Below are positions 54,083-63,454 of a DNA stretch of 64,000 bases, piece after piece. The stretch lies in the NCBI RefSeq assembly GCF_009827295.1, contig NZ_WTYD01000001.1, forward strand, positions 1,116,001 to 1,180,000, given 5' to 3'. The notes beneath the pieces are model-generated. The model did not search any database and was not told the DNA's origin. It was given only the letters and a program-made list of their open reading frames with translations. Each line of letters opens with the position of its first letter. Positions within the stretch are counted from its first letter, which is position 1. The stretch is from Qipengyuania pelagi. Lineage in GTDB: Bacteria; Pseudomonadota; Alphaproteobacteria; Sphingomonadales; Sphingomonadaceae. The position numbers were made by a program, and so were the translations under genes.

Positions 54083-55762
54083 TCAGAAACCGTAGCGCAA
54101 GCCGACCAGGGCGGACGCGGTTTTGAGATCTTCGGTCGTGAAGTCGCTGTCGAGATAATTGACGGCCACCGCCGCCCGGCCCGACAGGCTCTGGGTGAAG
54201 GCGTGCGAATAGGACGCCGACGAGCCGAGGCCGAACAGATCGTTCGCGCCGAAGCCGCCTTCGAACCAGTTGGCGTAGGTCGCGACGGTGAAGGTGCCGC
54301 GGCGTCCGATCTCGCCACCGACCGTGCCGGCGACATAATAGTTCTCGTCCGTCACGCCATTGGCGGCGGCGAGCACGGTTCCCGGTGCACCGATGAATTC
54401 GCGCTGTTCATAGCCTGCGCTGATCGCCGCCGTATAGCGGCCGACGCGGCGGGAGAAATTGCCCGCAACGCCGCGCGAACGGAACACGGAAGAGCGGATC
54501 GAGCCGAGCAGCCCGTCGAGGCAGCTGCCTCCCGTAACCGCGTTGACGCAGCCGACGACCGCGCCGGTGATCGGATCGCGCACCACGTCGAAATCGGTGG
54601 GGAGCGAGGCCAGCGAATTGGTCAGGCGTCCGCCGAATCCGCGAATGCCGTCGAACGCGCCGATCGAAAGATTGGTGTTGGGATTGGGGGCGAAGCTGAA
54701 GCTGCCATAGAACGTATCGCTGTCGTAACGACGCCCGTATCCGGCCTGGAGCGAGGTCCGGCGGCTCGGTCGCCACATCACGCCGACGTCCCAGATCAGG
54801 CCGGTCGATTCGAAGGCGATGACGCGCGGGCTGGCTTCGTCGGTGACGACCCGCCCGCCCGGACCCAGGATCGGAACCCCGTTCGCATCGCGCACGGCAT
54901 CGCGGCTGGAGACCTCGACATCCTCGTATCCGACCCCACCCACGACTGCGAAGGTCGGCGTGATCGGCACGGTCACATCGGCCCGCACATTGGCGTCGAT
55001 CACCCGCTGGTCGAGCGTATCGATATCCTCGCGGAAATAGCCCGCGCCGACGCCAACGCCGATTGGCAGATAGGTGCCGGGCGCGAAGCCCGCGCGGGCC
55101 TGTGCCTGTTGCGATACGCTTTCGTCGAAAACATCCACCGCATTGCCGTTCGCGGTGACGACATCGGGCGATTCCACCCACGTATATCCGATCAGATACT
55201 GGCCGGTGACCTCGACATCGTCGACGCGGGTCTGCACGCGCGGTCCGGCATAGGCCGAATAGGTCTGGGTGGTGAAATCAGCGTTGTTCTGGCCGGTAAA
55301 GACATTGGCGCCGCTACCATCGACCGAAGTCCGCGCGGCAAGCGCGCCTGCCTCCAATGTCACCGTGCGCGGGACGACTTCGAACGAGCTGCGTGCGATG
55401 CCGGTTATGGTATCGCTGTCCGACGCATTGCCCCAGCCGAAATTGCGCTCGTAGCGCAGGGACACCGTGCCCGCGCTGCGACGACCATTGATCGAGGCAT
55501 CGACCCCTGCGGCGAGCTGCGTATAAGTGACGACATCGTCACCGGGCGAAAGCTGGGCGGTCAGAATCTGCGAGGCTTCGATATAGGGCTGGACCGCCAG
55601 GCGGCGCCCGCCGCTGCGCGTTCCAGCTTCCCCGCCCTCTTCCTGCGCGCCGCTTGAGGCCGAATCACCGCTGTCCCGCCCCTGATAGGATTGGGCGAAA
55701 GCGGGCAGTCCGCTCATCAGAGCCGCACCGGCAAGCAGCGCCGATATCGTGCGTAAAGTCAT
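54083..55762 (-). CDS. XrtA-associated outer-membrane beta-barrel protein
   Basis: This 559-residue protein has a signal peptide (MTLRTISALLAGAALMSGLP, cleaved after AFAQ), a short charged linker and alternating beta strands to a terminal phenylalanine (VGLRYGF), the typical end of an outer-membrane barrel. It matches the TIGR03016 family of PEP-CTERM loci and may be the exit pore for the polymer. GGGGAG lies seven bases before the ATG at 55762. Confidence 0.92.
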   Translation of the reverse strand: MTLRTISALLAGAALMSGLPAFAQSYQGRDSGDSASSGAQEEGGEAGTRSGGRRLAVQPYIEASQILTAQLSPGDDVVTYTQLAAGVDASINGRRSAGTVSLRYERNFGWGNASDSDTITGIARSSFEVVPRTVTLEAGALAARTSVDGSGANVFTGQNNADFTTQTYSAYAGPRVQTRVDDVEVTGQYLIGYTWVESPDVVTANGNAVDVFDESVSQQAQARAGFAPGTYLPIGVGVGAGYFREDIDTLDQRVIDANVRADVTVPITPTFAVVGGVGYEDVEVSSRDAVRDANGVPILGPGGRVVTDEASPRVIAFESTGLIWDVGVMWRPSRRTSLQAGYGRRYDSDTFYGSFSFAPNPNTNLSIGAFDGIRGFGGRLTNSLASLPTDFDVVRDPITGAVVGCVNAVTGGSCLDGLLGSIRSSVFRSRGVAGNFSRRVGRYTAAISAGYEQREFIGAPGTVLAAANGVTDENYYVAGTVGGEIGRRGTFTVATYANWFEGGFGANDLFGLGSSASYSHAFTQSLSGRAAVAVNYLDSDFTTEDLKTASALVGLRYGF

Positions 55763-55766
55763 GGGT

Positions 55767-56813
55767 TTACTCCCCATACCCGTAATAGGAGCCGAACTTG
55801 CGTCCGCTCGGGCTGAATGTCGCATCGTTCAGGATCAGGCGAATGTCGGGACAGGCGGAAAGCAGATCGACGGCGTCTTCCAGCGCGGCACGGGCAGTCG
55901 TATCGGCGCGCGCGACCAATAAGGCCTGGCCGACATGCTTTGCCAATTCCGCGGCTGGCGATGCGGCCAAGGCCGGCGGGCTGTCGAAGATCAGTATCCG
56001 GTTCTTCGCGCCGCGCGTCAGCCGGTCGAGCACCTTGGCCGTTCGGTCGCTGGCGAGATATTCCGCATCCGATCCGGTCCGCTCGCCCGCAGGCATCAGG
56101 AACAGGCCCGCGACATCCGTCGCCACGACAAGCTCCTCGGGACGGATCGTCTCGTCCTTCAGGGCGTTCATGAACCCCTGACCGGTTTCGATACCGAAGG
56201 TCGATGCGATCGAGGGCTTGGCGAAATCGGCATCGATCAGCACGACCTCGATATCGCGCTCGCTCGCCATCGAAAGGGCGAGATTGACGGCGCAGAAGGT
56301 CTTGCCCTCACCCGTATGAGGCGAACAGATCAGGACCCGGCGCGACAGGGGGGAGCCATCGGCATGGGCGGTGGCGAGAACCTGCCGCTTCACGATGCGG
56401 AATTCCTCGCGCAGGGCGCTGGCGCCGGCGTCGGGATTGACGAAGCCCTGCTTGCGCAGGTTTTCGCGGTCGATCGTCTTGGCATCGCGCGGCAGGCGAG
56501 CGGCGGGGACGTCATCGTCGATCGGCTTGGCCGGAACGATTACCGGCGCCGCCTGAACGGCCGGATTGGCAGGAGCTGGCGCCGCCACCTCGGCAGCAGG
56601 CGCCGAAGGGGTCACGCTCCGTGGGGGCTTCGGCATCCTGACCGATTTCCCCTCGGGCAGCTTGGCGGGCACGCGGGCCGGCATCAGCCGGTCGAACCCG
56701 AAGGCCCCGCCCGCCCTTTCCAGCAGCGAGGCACGCTCGCCCTTTGCGGGCTTGCGATCCTGCTGGTCCTCGTGCCCGTCCGGCGGCGTAATCTTGGTAG
56801 GCTTGTTCACCAC
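55767..56813 (-). CDS. XrtA-associated tyrosine autokinase
   Basis: This 348-residue BY-kinase (TIGR03018-type) regulates polymer length with the chain-length protein. A basic, Pro/Ala-rich N-terminal third has no domain. The kinase has Walker A SPHTGEGKTF, Walker A' VVLIDADF and Walker B ILIFDSPP. The tail ends with the tyrosines of GSYYGYGE, the autophosphorylation site. Translation starts at GTG (56813 or the next codon), close behind GAGGAG. Confidence 0.94.
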   Translation of the reverse strand: MVNKPTKITPPDGHEDQQDRKPAKGERASLLERAGGAFGFDRLMPARVPAKLPEGKSVRMPKPPRSVTPSAPAAEVAAPAPANPAVQAAPVIVPAKPIDDDVPAARLPRDAKTIDRENLRKQGFVNPDAGASALREEFRIVKRQVLATAHADGSPLSRRVLICSPHTGEGKTFCAVNLALSMASERDIEVVLIDADFAKPSIASTFGIETGQGFMNALKDETIRPEELVVATDVAGLFLMPAGERTGSDAEYLASDRTAKVLDRLTRGAKNRILIFDSPPALAASPAAELAKHVGQALLVARADTTARAALEDAVDLLSACPDIRLILNDATFSPSGRKFGSYYGYGE

Positions 56814-56820
56814 GCGCTCC

Positions 56821-58344
56821 TCACGCCACCGATCCGACCTGGATGAATTCGACGGCCAGCAGGATCACGCAGACCCCGAACAGACCGGCGAGACCACCAG
56901 CGAATTGCTTGAACTGCTTGCGCTCCTGCGCGCGGCGGATATCGGTCATCGAGCGTGAAATGGTGCCGACGACAGGGAGATCGAGAACACGCTCGAGCTT
57001 GTCCGCCGTGGTGAAGCTCGCCTGCAATTGCCCGATCACGAAGGCGGTTCCGGCCCCTGCGGCAAGACCTGCGAAAAGGACACCCAGCAGCAGGATCGGC
57101 CGATTGGGCGCCGCGGGATTGCGCGGAACGGCAGGCGGATCGACCACCTGGAATTGCAGCGAACTCCGCTCGGTCTGGACCTGGCCGCGCAGGCGCATCT
57201 CCTCGCGATCCTTCAGAAGCTCGTCATATTTCGACTTCAGCACTTCGTAATCGCGGCTGATGCGATTGGCTTCCGCGGCGACCTCAGGCTCTTGCGCCTG
57301 CGCAGCGATCAGCGAGGAAATATCCGACTGGAGCGCGGCCTTGCGGGCCTGAAGCGCCTGGAGATTGGCCTGACGCTCGACGCGAATGGCGACGAGAGAG
57401 GAATAGGCCGGATTGGGCGCGCCCATCGATCCGTCGCCCTCGCGCGCCGCCTGGCGCCGCAGCAGCTGGATCTGGCGTTCGGTCGCCTGGATGTCGGGAT
57501 GGCTGTCGGTCAACCCGCGCGAGCGCATTCCGGCGAGCTGCGCTTCGGCTTGCGCCAGCGCCCCGCTCGCCCCGCCACCGCCCATGCCAGGCATGGTGAT
57601 GGTGCGCGGCGTGCCCGAAAGCTGCCCGCTGATCCCGGCCAGCGCGGACTGCGCAGCGGCGATGTCGGCATCGACGCCTCGCATCTCGGTCTGCAAGGTC
57701 TGCAAGCGGTTGCCGACCGACCCGGTGCCCCCGATCAGTTCGGGATATTGCGATTCGAAGGCGAGGCGGCGCTGCTCGGCGGCCTCCAGCTCGGCCTTGC
57801 GGTCTTCGAGCTGCTGATCGAGGAAGACGATCGTATCGGCGACTTCGCCGCGATTGCCCGCGATATTGTCCTCGCGGAAGATGTCGATCAGGCTCTGGAC
57901 GACTTCCTGCGAAAGCTTGGCGTTCTCGGCATCGCTCAGATCGCCCTTGCCGATGGTGGCGGCGATCTCGAACAGGTTTTCCTGCTCGCTCTTGACGGTG
58001 ACCGCCTTGGTCAGACCGTCGATCGCGCCCTGCATCTCGCTATCGGTCGCGATGTCTTCGCCAAGGCGCGTGCCGCGGATCACCTTTTCGAGGTTGACCC
58101 TGCTCGCCAGTGTCTGGCGCACCCGGGTCATCTCCTGCTTGCCGTCGCCCGAAATATCGAGCTGTTCGGACAAGACATCGTCCAGCTGCACGTAGAGGCG
58201 CGCCTGGCTCATATAGCTGTTGGGGATCATGGCGACCACGAACCAGCCGAGGACGCAGACGCCCCAGGCCACCGCGAGCGCCAGCCAGCGGCGGTTCCAC
58301 ACCTGGTGAAGCGCTGCGCGCAATTCCTCGAAGACTTCGTTCAT
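56821..58344 (-). CDS. XrtA-associated chain-length determinant protein
   Basis: This 507-residue Wzz/GumC-like inner-membrane protein (TIGR03007 type) sets exopolysaccharide length. One N-terminal helix (about 18-40), a long periplasmic coiled-coil region and two C-terminal helices (about 412-435 and 477-500) are visible; the VVGTISRSMTD segment before the last helix is cytoplasmic. It partners with the tyrosine kinase encoded eight bases downstream. Confidence 0.94.
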   Translation of the reverse strand: MNEVFEELRAALHQVWNRRWLALAVAWGVCVLGWFVVAMIPNSYMSQARLYVQLDDVLSEQLDISGDGKQEMTRVRQTLASRVNLEKVIRGTRLGEDIATDSEMQGAIDGLTKAVTVKSEQENLFEIAATIGKGDLSDAENAKLSQEVVQSLIDIFREDNIAGNRGEVADTIVFLDQQLEDRKAELEAAEQRRLAFESQYPELIGGTGSVGNRLQTLQTEMRGVDADIAAAQSALAGISGQLSGTPRTITMPGMGGGGASGALAQAEAQLAGMRSRGLTDSHPDIQATERQIQLLRRQAAREGDGSMGAPNPAYSSLVAIRVERQANLQALQARKAALQSDISSLIAAQAQEPEVAAEANRISRDYEVLKSKYDELLKDREEMRLRGQVQTERSSLQFQVVDPPAVPRNPAAPNRPILLLGVLFAGLAAGAGTAFVIGQLQASFTTADKLERVLDLPVVGTISRSMTDIRRAQERKQFKQFAGGLAGLFGVCVILLAVEFIQVGSVA

Positions 58345-58357
58345 CGCGGGAGAGTCC

Positions 58358-59005
58358 TCAGAAGACCGATTCAGGGATGATGATCACATCGCCCGGATTG
58401 AGCATGACGTTCGCGTCGCTGTCGCCGCGCCGTAGTAGGTCGGTCAGGCGCAGTTCGTATTCGCGCTGGCGGCCGGACTGCTTGTCGAAGCGGATCAGCT
58501 TGGCGCGGTTACCTGCGGCATATTCGTTGAGGCCGCCGACCGCGATCATCGCGTCGAGCACGGTCATATTCGCGCGATAGGGCAGCGAAGCGGGCTTTTC
58601 CGTCGCGCCGACGATGCGGACCTGCTGGCTGAACGTGCCCGCAAATTCGTTGACGATCACGCTGACCAGCGGATCCTCGATATACTGGCTCAGCTGGAGG
58701 CGGATATCCTCTTCCAGCATGGACGGCGTCTTGCCCACGGCGGGCATATCCTTGACCAGCGGAATGGTGATGCGCCCGTCGGGGCGGACCTGAATCTTTT
58801 CCGCGCCCAGTTCGGGATTGCGCCAGACATGGATCGTCAGATTGTCGAGCGGGCCGATCACGTAATCCTCGCCCGGCCCTTCCTGCAGAGCGACGAAGGT
58901 AGCGGGCGGAAGCTCGCCGCTGGCGCTGGACGAAGCGCAGCCGGACAAGCTCAGCATCGCCGCACAGCATGTCGCGATCACGGCGGACAAGCGATTGAAA
59001 CGCAT
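58358..59005 (-). CDS. XrtA-associated polysaccharide export lipoprotein
   Basis: This 215-residue Wza-type export protein (TIGR03027 type) has a lipoprotein signal (lipobox SLSGC at about residue 23) and a polysaccharide biosynthesis/export domain (YVIGPLDNLTIHVWRNPEL, RPDGRITIPLV), then a SLBB-like part (RIVGATEKPA, LDAMIAVGG). It forms the outer-membrane or periplasmic channel. ATG at 59005 has AGGAA eight bases upstream. This is the first gene of the main XrtA operon. Confidence 0.94.
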   Translation of the reverse strand: MRFNRLSAVIATCCAAMLSLSGCASSSASGELPPATFVALQEGPGEDYVIGPLDNLTIHVWRNPELGAEKIQVRPDGRITIPLVKDMPAVGKTPSMLEEDIRLQLSQYIEDPLVSVIVNEFAGTFSQQVRIVGATEKPASLPYRANMTVLDAMIAVGGLNEYAAGNRAKLIRFDKQSGRQREYELRLTDLLRRGDSDANVMLNPGDVIIIPESVF

Positions 59006-59118
59006 AAAGGAAATTCCTGACGTCAGTATGGGAGATCGGCCAGCGCAAACGCACGGCATTTTCCCCCGGATTTCACCGTCCTTAATGCAGCAGAAAGGTG
59101 AACATACGGTTATCCACA
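59006..59118 (-). promoter_or_regulatory. Leader of the XrtA operon with palindromes and a DnaA box
   Basis: Upstream of the export lipoprotein, AGGAAATTCCT (59008-59018) is a palindrome that contains the ribosome site. It overlaps the TGACGTCA palindrome (59018-59025) by one base. Further up is TTATCCACA (59110-59118), identical to the consensus DnaA box of E. coli. Promoter elements cannot be placed with confidence. The arrangement suggests transcription factor control of the exopolysaccharide operon. Confidence 0.4.
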
Positions 59119-59153
59119 GCCCGGAGCGCGCACAATTGCAGCCTCTGCACAGC

Positions 59154-59177
59154 TGCCGTCCCACATCGGGACGGGCA
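59154..59177 (-). terminator. Hairpin after the decarboxylase gene
   Basis: An inverted repeat (TGCCGTCCC at 59154-59162 and GGGACGGGCA at 59168-59177, one base bulged) lies directly downstream of the decarboxylase stop on the minus strand. No T tract follows, so it is at best a weak or factor-dependent terminator. It separates the two-gene ligase-decarboxylase operon from the main XrtA operon. Confidence 0.4.
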
Positions 59178-59178
59178 C

Positions 59179-60417
59179 TCATACCATGATTTCGGCTGCC
59201 GGACCCTGTCCCAGAAACGCGCTCGGCGACGCGCTTGCGCCGTAGGCTCCCGCGCAGAACACCGCGACGATGTCCCCGACCTCCGCAGGGGGAAGATGCG
59301 CCTTGTCGGCCAGCCGGTCGAGCGGCGTGCACAGACAACCGACGACATTGGCGATTTCGGCCTTCTCCTCGTCGAACCGCGTGGCGATGGCGACCGGGTA
59401 ATTGCGCCTGACGACCGTGCCGAAGTTCCCCGATGCGGCGAGCTGGTGGTGCAGGCCCCCGTCGGTGATCAGATAGGTTTCGCCGTGGCTGATCTTCCGA
59501 TCGACGATCCGGGTCAGATAGACGCCCGCCTCGCCCACCAGATAGCGGCCCAGCTCGATGAAAAAATCGGTGTCCGCCATCGTATCCGATCGGGCGGCGA
59601 ATCGCTCGTCCAGCGCCGCGCCGATCCGCTGCGCATCGATCGGGGTATCGCCAGGGAAATAGGGGATACCTAAACCTCCACCCATATTCAGCTTCGGCAG
59701 GGAAACCCCAGCCTTTTCAACGATACGCTGTGCCAGATCGAGGACGTTGGCCTGCGCATCGATTACGGCGTCGGCATCGAGCGCCTGGCTGCCGGTGAAT
59801 ATATGCAGACCCCGCCATTCGGCCCCCGCATCGACGATCCGACGCGCAAGAGCGGGCACGCGCTCCGCATCCACCCCGAACGGCTTGGCACCGCCCCCCA
59901 TCTTCATTCCCGACCCCTTTAATTCGAAATCGGGATTGACCCTGATCGCGAGCCGGGGCGTCGTTCCGAGCTGCTCTGCGATGGCAAGCGCGCGTTCGGC
60001 CTCGCCTTCGCTTTCGAGGTTGAGAGTGGCCCCATGCCGGATGGCGTTTCCCAATTCGCTGTCGCGCTTGCCCGGTCCTGCGAAGCTGACTCGCGCGCAA
60101 TCGATTCCCGCGGCACGCACCATGTCGAGCTCGCCGCCCGATGCGATGTCCAGCCCGTCGACCAGACCCGCCATGTGCTTGAGCACCGGCGCGAAGCTGT
60201 TGGCCTTGATCGCGTAATTGATCTTCAGTCGCTCGGGCATGGCCGCGCGCAGATCGGCGACGCGGCGCGACATCATCGCGCTGGAATAGACGAAGAGCGG
60301 GGTGCGGCCCGCGCGCTCGACCAGTTGCGAGGTCGTCTGGCCGTCGACGGCGAGTTCGCCATCGCGCGTTTCATATCCCGTCGGGATCGGTCCGACCGGT
60401 TTTCCGGTGTCGCTCAT
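59179..60417 (-). CDS. XrtA-associated PLP-dependent decarboxylase
   Basis: This 412-residue enzyme has the alanine racemase-like fold III of diaminopimelate/ornithine decarboxylases (TIGR03099 group). The PLP lysine is in INYAIKANSFAPVL, the glycine-rich phosphate loop in LNMGGGLGIPYFPG, and the C-terminal cysteine in FCAGAYGAS. It may decarboxylate an amino acid attached to a carrier or a free substrate, to supply an amine to the exopolysaccharide. Its ATG overlaps the acyl-CoA ligase stop (ATGA). Confidence 0.93.
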   Translation of the reverse strand: MSDTGKPVGPIPTGYETRDGELAVDGQTTSQLVERAGRTPLFVYSSAMMSRRVADLRAAMPERLKINYAIKANSFAPVLKHMAGLVDGLDIASGGELDMVRAAGIDCARVSFAGPGKRDSELGNAIRHGATLNLESEGEAERALAIAEQLGTTPRLAIRVNPDFELKGSGMKMGGGAKPFGVDAERVPALARRIVDAGAEWRGLHIFTGSQALDADAVIDAQANVLDLAQRIVEKAGVSLPKLNMGGGLGIPYFPGDTPIDAQRIGAALDERFAARSDTMADTDFFIELGRYLVGEAGVYLTRIVDRKISHGETYLITDGGLHHQLAASGNFGTVVRRNYPVAIATRFDEEKAEIANVVGCLCTPLDRLADKAHLPPAEVGDIVAVFCAGAYGASASPSAFLGQGPAAEIMV

Positions 60418-61940
60418 GCGCGGATCTCCGCCATTATCTGTTGCGAAATTAAAGTTCTATCGAGCTTTCCATTCGGGTTCACCGGCAACGTCTCGCGCCA
60501 GTGGATGGCTTGCGGCTGCATGAAATTCGGAAGCTCCTTGGCCAGCGCGGCCTTGAGGTCCGCATCGCGCGCTGGATCGCCGCGCACCACCAGATGGACC
60601 GCCTGACCCAGCCGCTCGTCCGGCACGCCCAGCGCAACCGCTTCGCTGACGAGATCGGTCGCACGCGCGGCGTCTTCCAGCTCCTGCGGACTGATGCGAT
60701 TGCCCGCGCTCTTGATCATCGCGTCGCGCCGCCCGACGAAATACAGCAACCCTCCCGCGTCACGGCGGACCCGATCGCCGGAATAGACTGCCATGCCGCC
60801 ATATTCGCTATCCCTGGGCGCAGGCTTGAAGCGTTCGGCAGTGCGCTGTTCGTCCTGCCAGTATCCTTGCGCCACCAGCGGGCCGCAATGAACCAGTTCG
60901 CCCTCCTCGCCCGGCGCGGCCAGACCGCCCTCGTCCGTCACGACCAGGATTTCGGCGAAGGGGATTGCCGTGCCCATGGAGGTCGGATGGCTGTCGACCA
61001 GATCGGGATCGAGATAGGTTGATCGAAACGCCTCCGTCAGCCCGTACATCGGGAACAGTCTCGCTTGAGGGAAGCGAGCGCGCAGATCGGCGACCAGTTC
61101 GCGTGTCAGGGCCCCGCCGCTATTGGTCAAGCGCCGCAAGGTCTTTGCCGAACCGTCCGGCCATTCGACCTCAGTCAATTGTACCCATAAAGGCGGCACG
61201 GCGGCCAGCGTCGTGACCCCATGCTTCGCGCAGGCCTTGGCGACATCTCGGGGGAAAAGGTAGTCAAGCGGCACCACTGCGCCACCGACGATCCATGTAC
61301 AAAACAATTGGTTCTGGCCGTAATCGAAACTCAATGGCAAGACCGCGAGCGTGACGTCATCGGCTTCCATCCCGAGATAATGCGCCACGCTGACCGCGCC
61401 CAGCCACATATTCGCATGGCTCAGCATCACGCCCTTGGGCTTGCCGGTCGAGCCGCTGGTATAGAGGATCGCCGCCAATTCGTCGGGATCACGCGAAGAC
61501 GGGCCGAGATCGCCACCGCACGCTTCGGCCTCGTGCCAGCATTCCTCCTCGTCCAAAAGCCGACAGGCGGCAGGCGCGTCGCCCGGCTCCAGCGTACCGA
61601 GCCGCGCACGGGTTCCGATCAGCATCTCGGCGCCGCTATCGGCGAGGATGTGGGAGACCTGGGCGCGCTTCAGCAGCGGATTGATCGGGACGTGAACCAG
61701 TCCTGCGCGTGCTGCGGCAAGAGGGAGCAGGCAGGTCGTCTCGCCCTTCGCCGCCCAGCTCGCCACGCGAGCACCCTCGGGAAGCTCGGCCGCGAGCCAG
61801 GCGGCCAGCAAAGCTACACGCGCTCTTAACTCTCGATAGCTAAACCGCCGGTCACGCAGTATGAGCGCCGTTGCTTCATCCTTGCCGCGGACGACCAGAT
61901 GGTCGAGCGGAAATGGGACCGGGTCTGGCGCGATCGGCAT
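60414..61940 (-). CDS. XrtA-associated acyl-CoA ligase (AMP-forming)
   Basis: This 508-residue AMP-binding enzyme (TIGR03098 type) has YTSGSTGKPKGV, YGLTEAFRST, the YSGDRVRRD region and the C-terminal catalytic lysine in VNPNGKLDRT. It activates an acyl or amino acid as an adenylate and probably loads the acyl carrier protein encoded at 63117. ATG at 61940 has AGGAG six bases upstream; an earlier in-frame ATG at 61991 is less likely. Confidence 0.93.
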   Translation of the reverse strand: MPIAPDPVPFPLDHLVVRGKDEATALILRDRRFSYRELRARVALLAAWLAAELPEGARVASWAAKGETTCLLPLAAARAGLVHVPINPLLKRAQVSHILADSGAEMLIGTRARLGTLEPGDAPAACRLLDEEECWHEAEACGGDLGPSSRDPDELAAILYTSGSTGKPKGVMLSHANMWLGAVSVAHYLGMEADDVTLAVLPLSFDYGQNQLFCTWIVGGAVVPLDYLFPRDVAKACAKHGVTTLAAVPPLWVQLTEVEWPDGSAKTLRRLTNSGGALTRELVADLRARFPQARLFPMYGLTEAFRSTYLDPDLVDSHPTSMGTAIPFAEILVVTDEGGLAAPGEEGELVHCGPLVAQGYWQDEQRTAERFKPAPRDSEYGGMAVYSGDRVRRDAGGLLYFVGRRDAMIKSAGNRISPQELEDAARATDLVSEAVALGVPDERLGQAVHLVVRGDPARDADLKAALAKELPNFMQPQAIHWRETLPVNPNGKLDRTLISQQIMAEIRA

Positions 61941-61945
61941 GAGTG

Positions 61946-61955
61946 CTCCTGGAGG
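61946..61955. promoter_or_regulatory. Shared bidirectional Shine-Dalgarno region
   Basis: The divergent acyl-CoA ligase (start 61940) and GNAT genes (start about 61961) are only 20 bases apart. The sequence CTCCTGGAGG lies between them. It supplies AGGAG to the minus-strand gene and GGAGG to the plus-strand gene. Promoters for both genes must therefore lie inside the opposite gene. Confidence 0.6.
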
Positions 61956-61960
61956 ACGGT

Positions 61961-63082
61961 TTGACGGCAATGCATTCTTCGGTGGCGTCATGGGAGGAAA
62001 CCGCCTCGGCGGCGCCCCATGCTCGTGTCAGCTATCACGAGAGTGTTAGCAAACTGCAAGCATCCCATGGCCAGGCGCTCGACCGGTTCGCGACCGGGCC
62101 GTTCGATCGCCTGTCTTGGTATCGCCTTCTCGATCAACACGGCCTTAAGGAAACCAGTGGGGAGCCGCTGTTCGCGCTGGCCGAAGCGGAGTACGGCGTG
62201 GCGGCTCTGCCCCTGGCGCGGCGGGCAAACGCCCGCGAAAGCCTGCACCACCCCTTCGCCTTCACCTGGAGACCGCTTGCACCCGAAGGCGCCTTGGGCG
62301 ACGCTCTTCTCACCGCGATCGCGCGCGATCTGAAATCCCAAGCCTACCGCGTCGCGTTCGAATGCCTGCCCGGCGAGGATGGGAGCGAAGACGATAGCGC
62401 CGTGCGCCTCACCCGCGCCTTTCGCAAGGCCGGATGGATCGCGCATCGCTCGGTCTGCGATACCAATCACGTCCTCGAGGTAAGAGGCCGCAGCTTCGCC
62501 GAATATTGGGCCGGTCGGCCGGGCCAGATGCGCACGACCCTCAAGCGCAAGGCGAAGAAGGTCAGCGTCTCGATCGCCACCGAATTTCGATCCGACGACT
62601 GGGATGCCTATCGCGCGATCTACGGCCGCAGCTGGAAGGGCGATGAACCGGATTACGCCTTGCTCGAAGCCTTTGCACGCGCCGAGGGAGAGGCGGGCCG
62701 CCTGCGGATGGGTGTCGCGCGCCATGATGGCGAGCCGGTCGCCGCGCAGTTCTGGACCGTGGAAGGCGGCACAGCCTACATCCACAAGCTGGCCTATGAT
62801 GCCGAGCACCGGCACCTGTCAGCCGGAACCACACTCAGCGCGGCCCTCTTCGAATATGTCATCGATCGCGATCGGGTCGAGCTGATCGATTTCGGAACCG
62901 GCAGCGATGGCTACAAGCGCGACTGGATGGACAAGGAACGACCGCGCTACGCCCTCACCTGCATCGACTGGCGACAGCCGCGCGGGGCCGCCTTGCTGGC
63001 TGCCAAAGTTGTCGCGAAGGGGGTCGACGTGCTGACCGGCGGAAAAGTGCGCCCGCTTGCCTCGCGTCCGAGGCGCGGGTAA
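61961..63082 (+). CDS. GNAT/FemAB-like acyltransferase, XrtA locus
   Basis: This protein of about 373 residues has the GNAT/FemAB pattern: PLARRANARESLHHPFAFTW in the N-terminal part, MRTTLKRKAKKV as a basic loop, and the C-terminal IHKLAYDAEHRHLSAGTTLS and DFGTGSDGYKRDWM. I prefer TTG at 61961 because GGAGG lies five bases upstream; ATG at 61970 and GTG at 61943 are alternatives. Position before an ACP suggests transfer from the carrier protein to a polymer or lipid, as inference. Confidence 0.82.
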   Translation: MTAMHSSVASWEETASAAPHARVSYHESVSKLQASHGQALDRFATGPFDRLSWYRLLDQHGLKETSGEPLFALAEAEYGVAALPLARRANARESLHHPFAFTWRPLAPEGALGDALLTAIARDLKSQAYRVAFECLPGEDGSEDDSAVRLTRAFRKAGWIAHRSVCDTNHVLEVRGRSFAEYWAGRPGQMRTTLKRKAKKVSVSIATEFRSDDWDAYRAIYGRSWKGDEPDYALLEAFARAEGEAGRLRMGVARHDGEPVAAQFWTVEGGTAYIHKLAYDAEHRHLSAGTTLSAALFEYVIDRDRVELIDFGTGSDGYKRDWMDKERPRYALTCIDWRQPRGAALLAAKVVAKGVDVLTGGKVRPLASRPRRG

Positions 63083-63116
63083 GCGCCCATCCGCAAATGC
63101 AGGGGATACTCACATC

Positions 63117-63443
63117 ATGACCGCAAGCCGGACCGAAGCCGTCCCGACCGACGCCATCGAAACCGATGCCACCGGGCCGAGCCGCGGCGAAGTCGACAAG
63201 ACGTTGCGCGCCATCCTGTGCGATGTGCTCGGCCTCGATCAGGAGCGGGTGGAGCGTTTCGATGCGGAAACAGGCCTGTTCGGCCATTTGCCGGAACTCG
63301 ATTCCATGGCCGTGGCTGGCCTCCTCACCGAGATGGAGGATCGCCTCGATATCGTGATCGAGGACGACGACATCGACGGCGAAATGCTCGAAACCTATGG
63401 CGGCCTCCTCGCCTTTGCCGAGGCCAAGGCAGTCCAGGGCTGA
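63117..63443 (+). CDS. Acyl carrier protein (XrtA-associated)
   Basis: This 108-residue carrier protein has the phosphopantetheine serine in LPELDSMAVAGLL (Ser63), flanked by acidic helices in normal ACP order. A Thr/Asp/Ala-rich N-terminal extension of about 22 residues precedes the domain. It lies 34 bases after the GNAT gene and 11 before the hydrolase gene. The nearby ligase and PLP decarboxylase are its most likely partners. Confidence 0.92.
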   Translation: MTASRTEAVPTDAIETDATGPSRGEVDKTLRAILCDVLGLDQERVERFDAETGLFGHLPELDSMAVAGLLTEMEDRLDIVIEDDDIDGEMLETYGGLLAFAEAKAVQG

Positions 63444-63454
63444 GCGGACACGGC

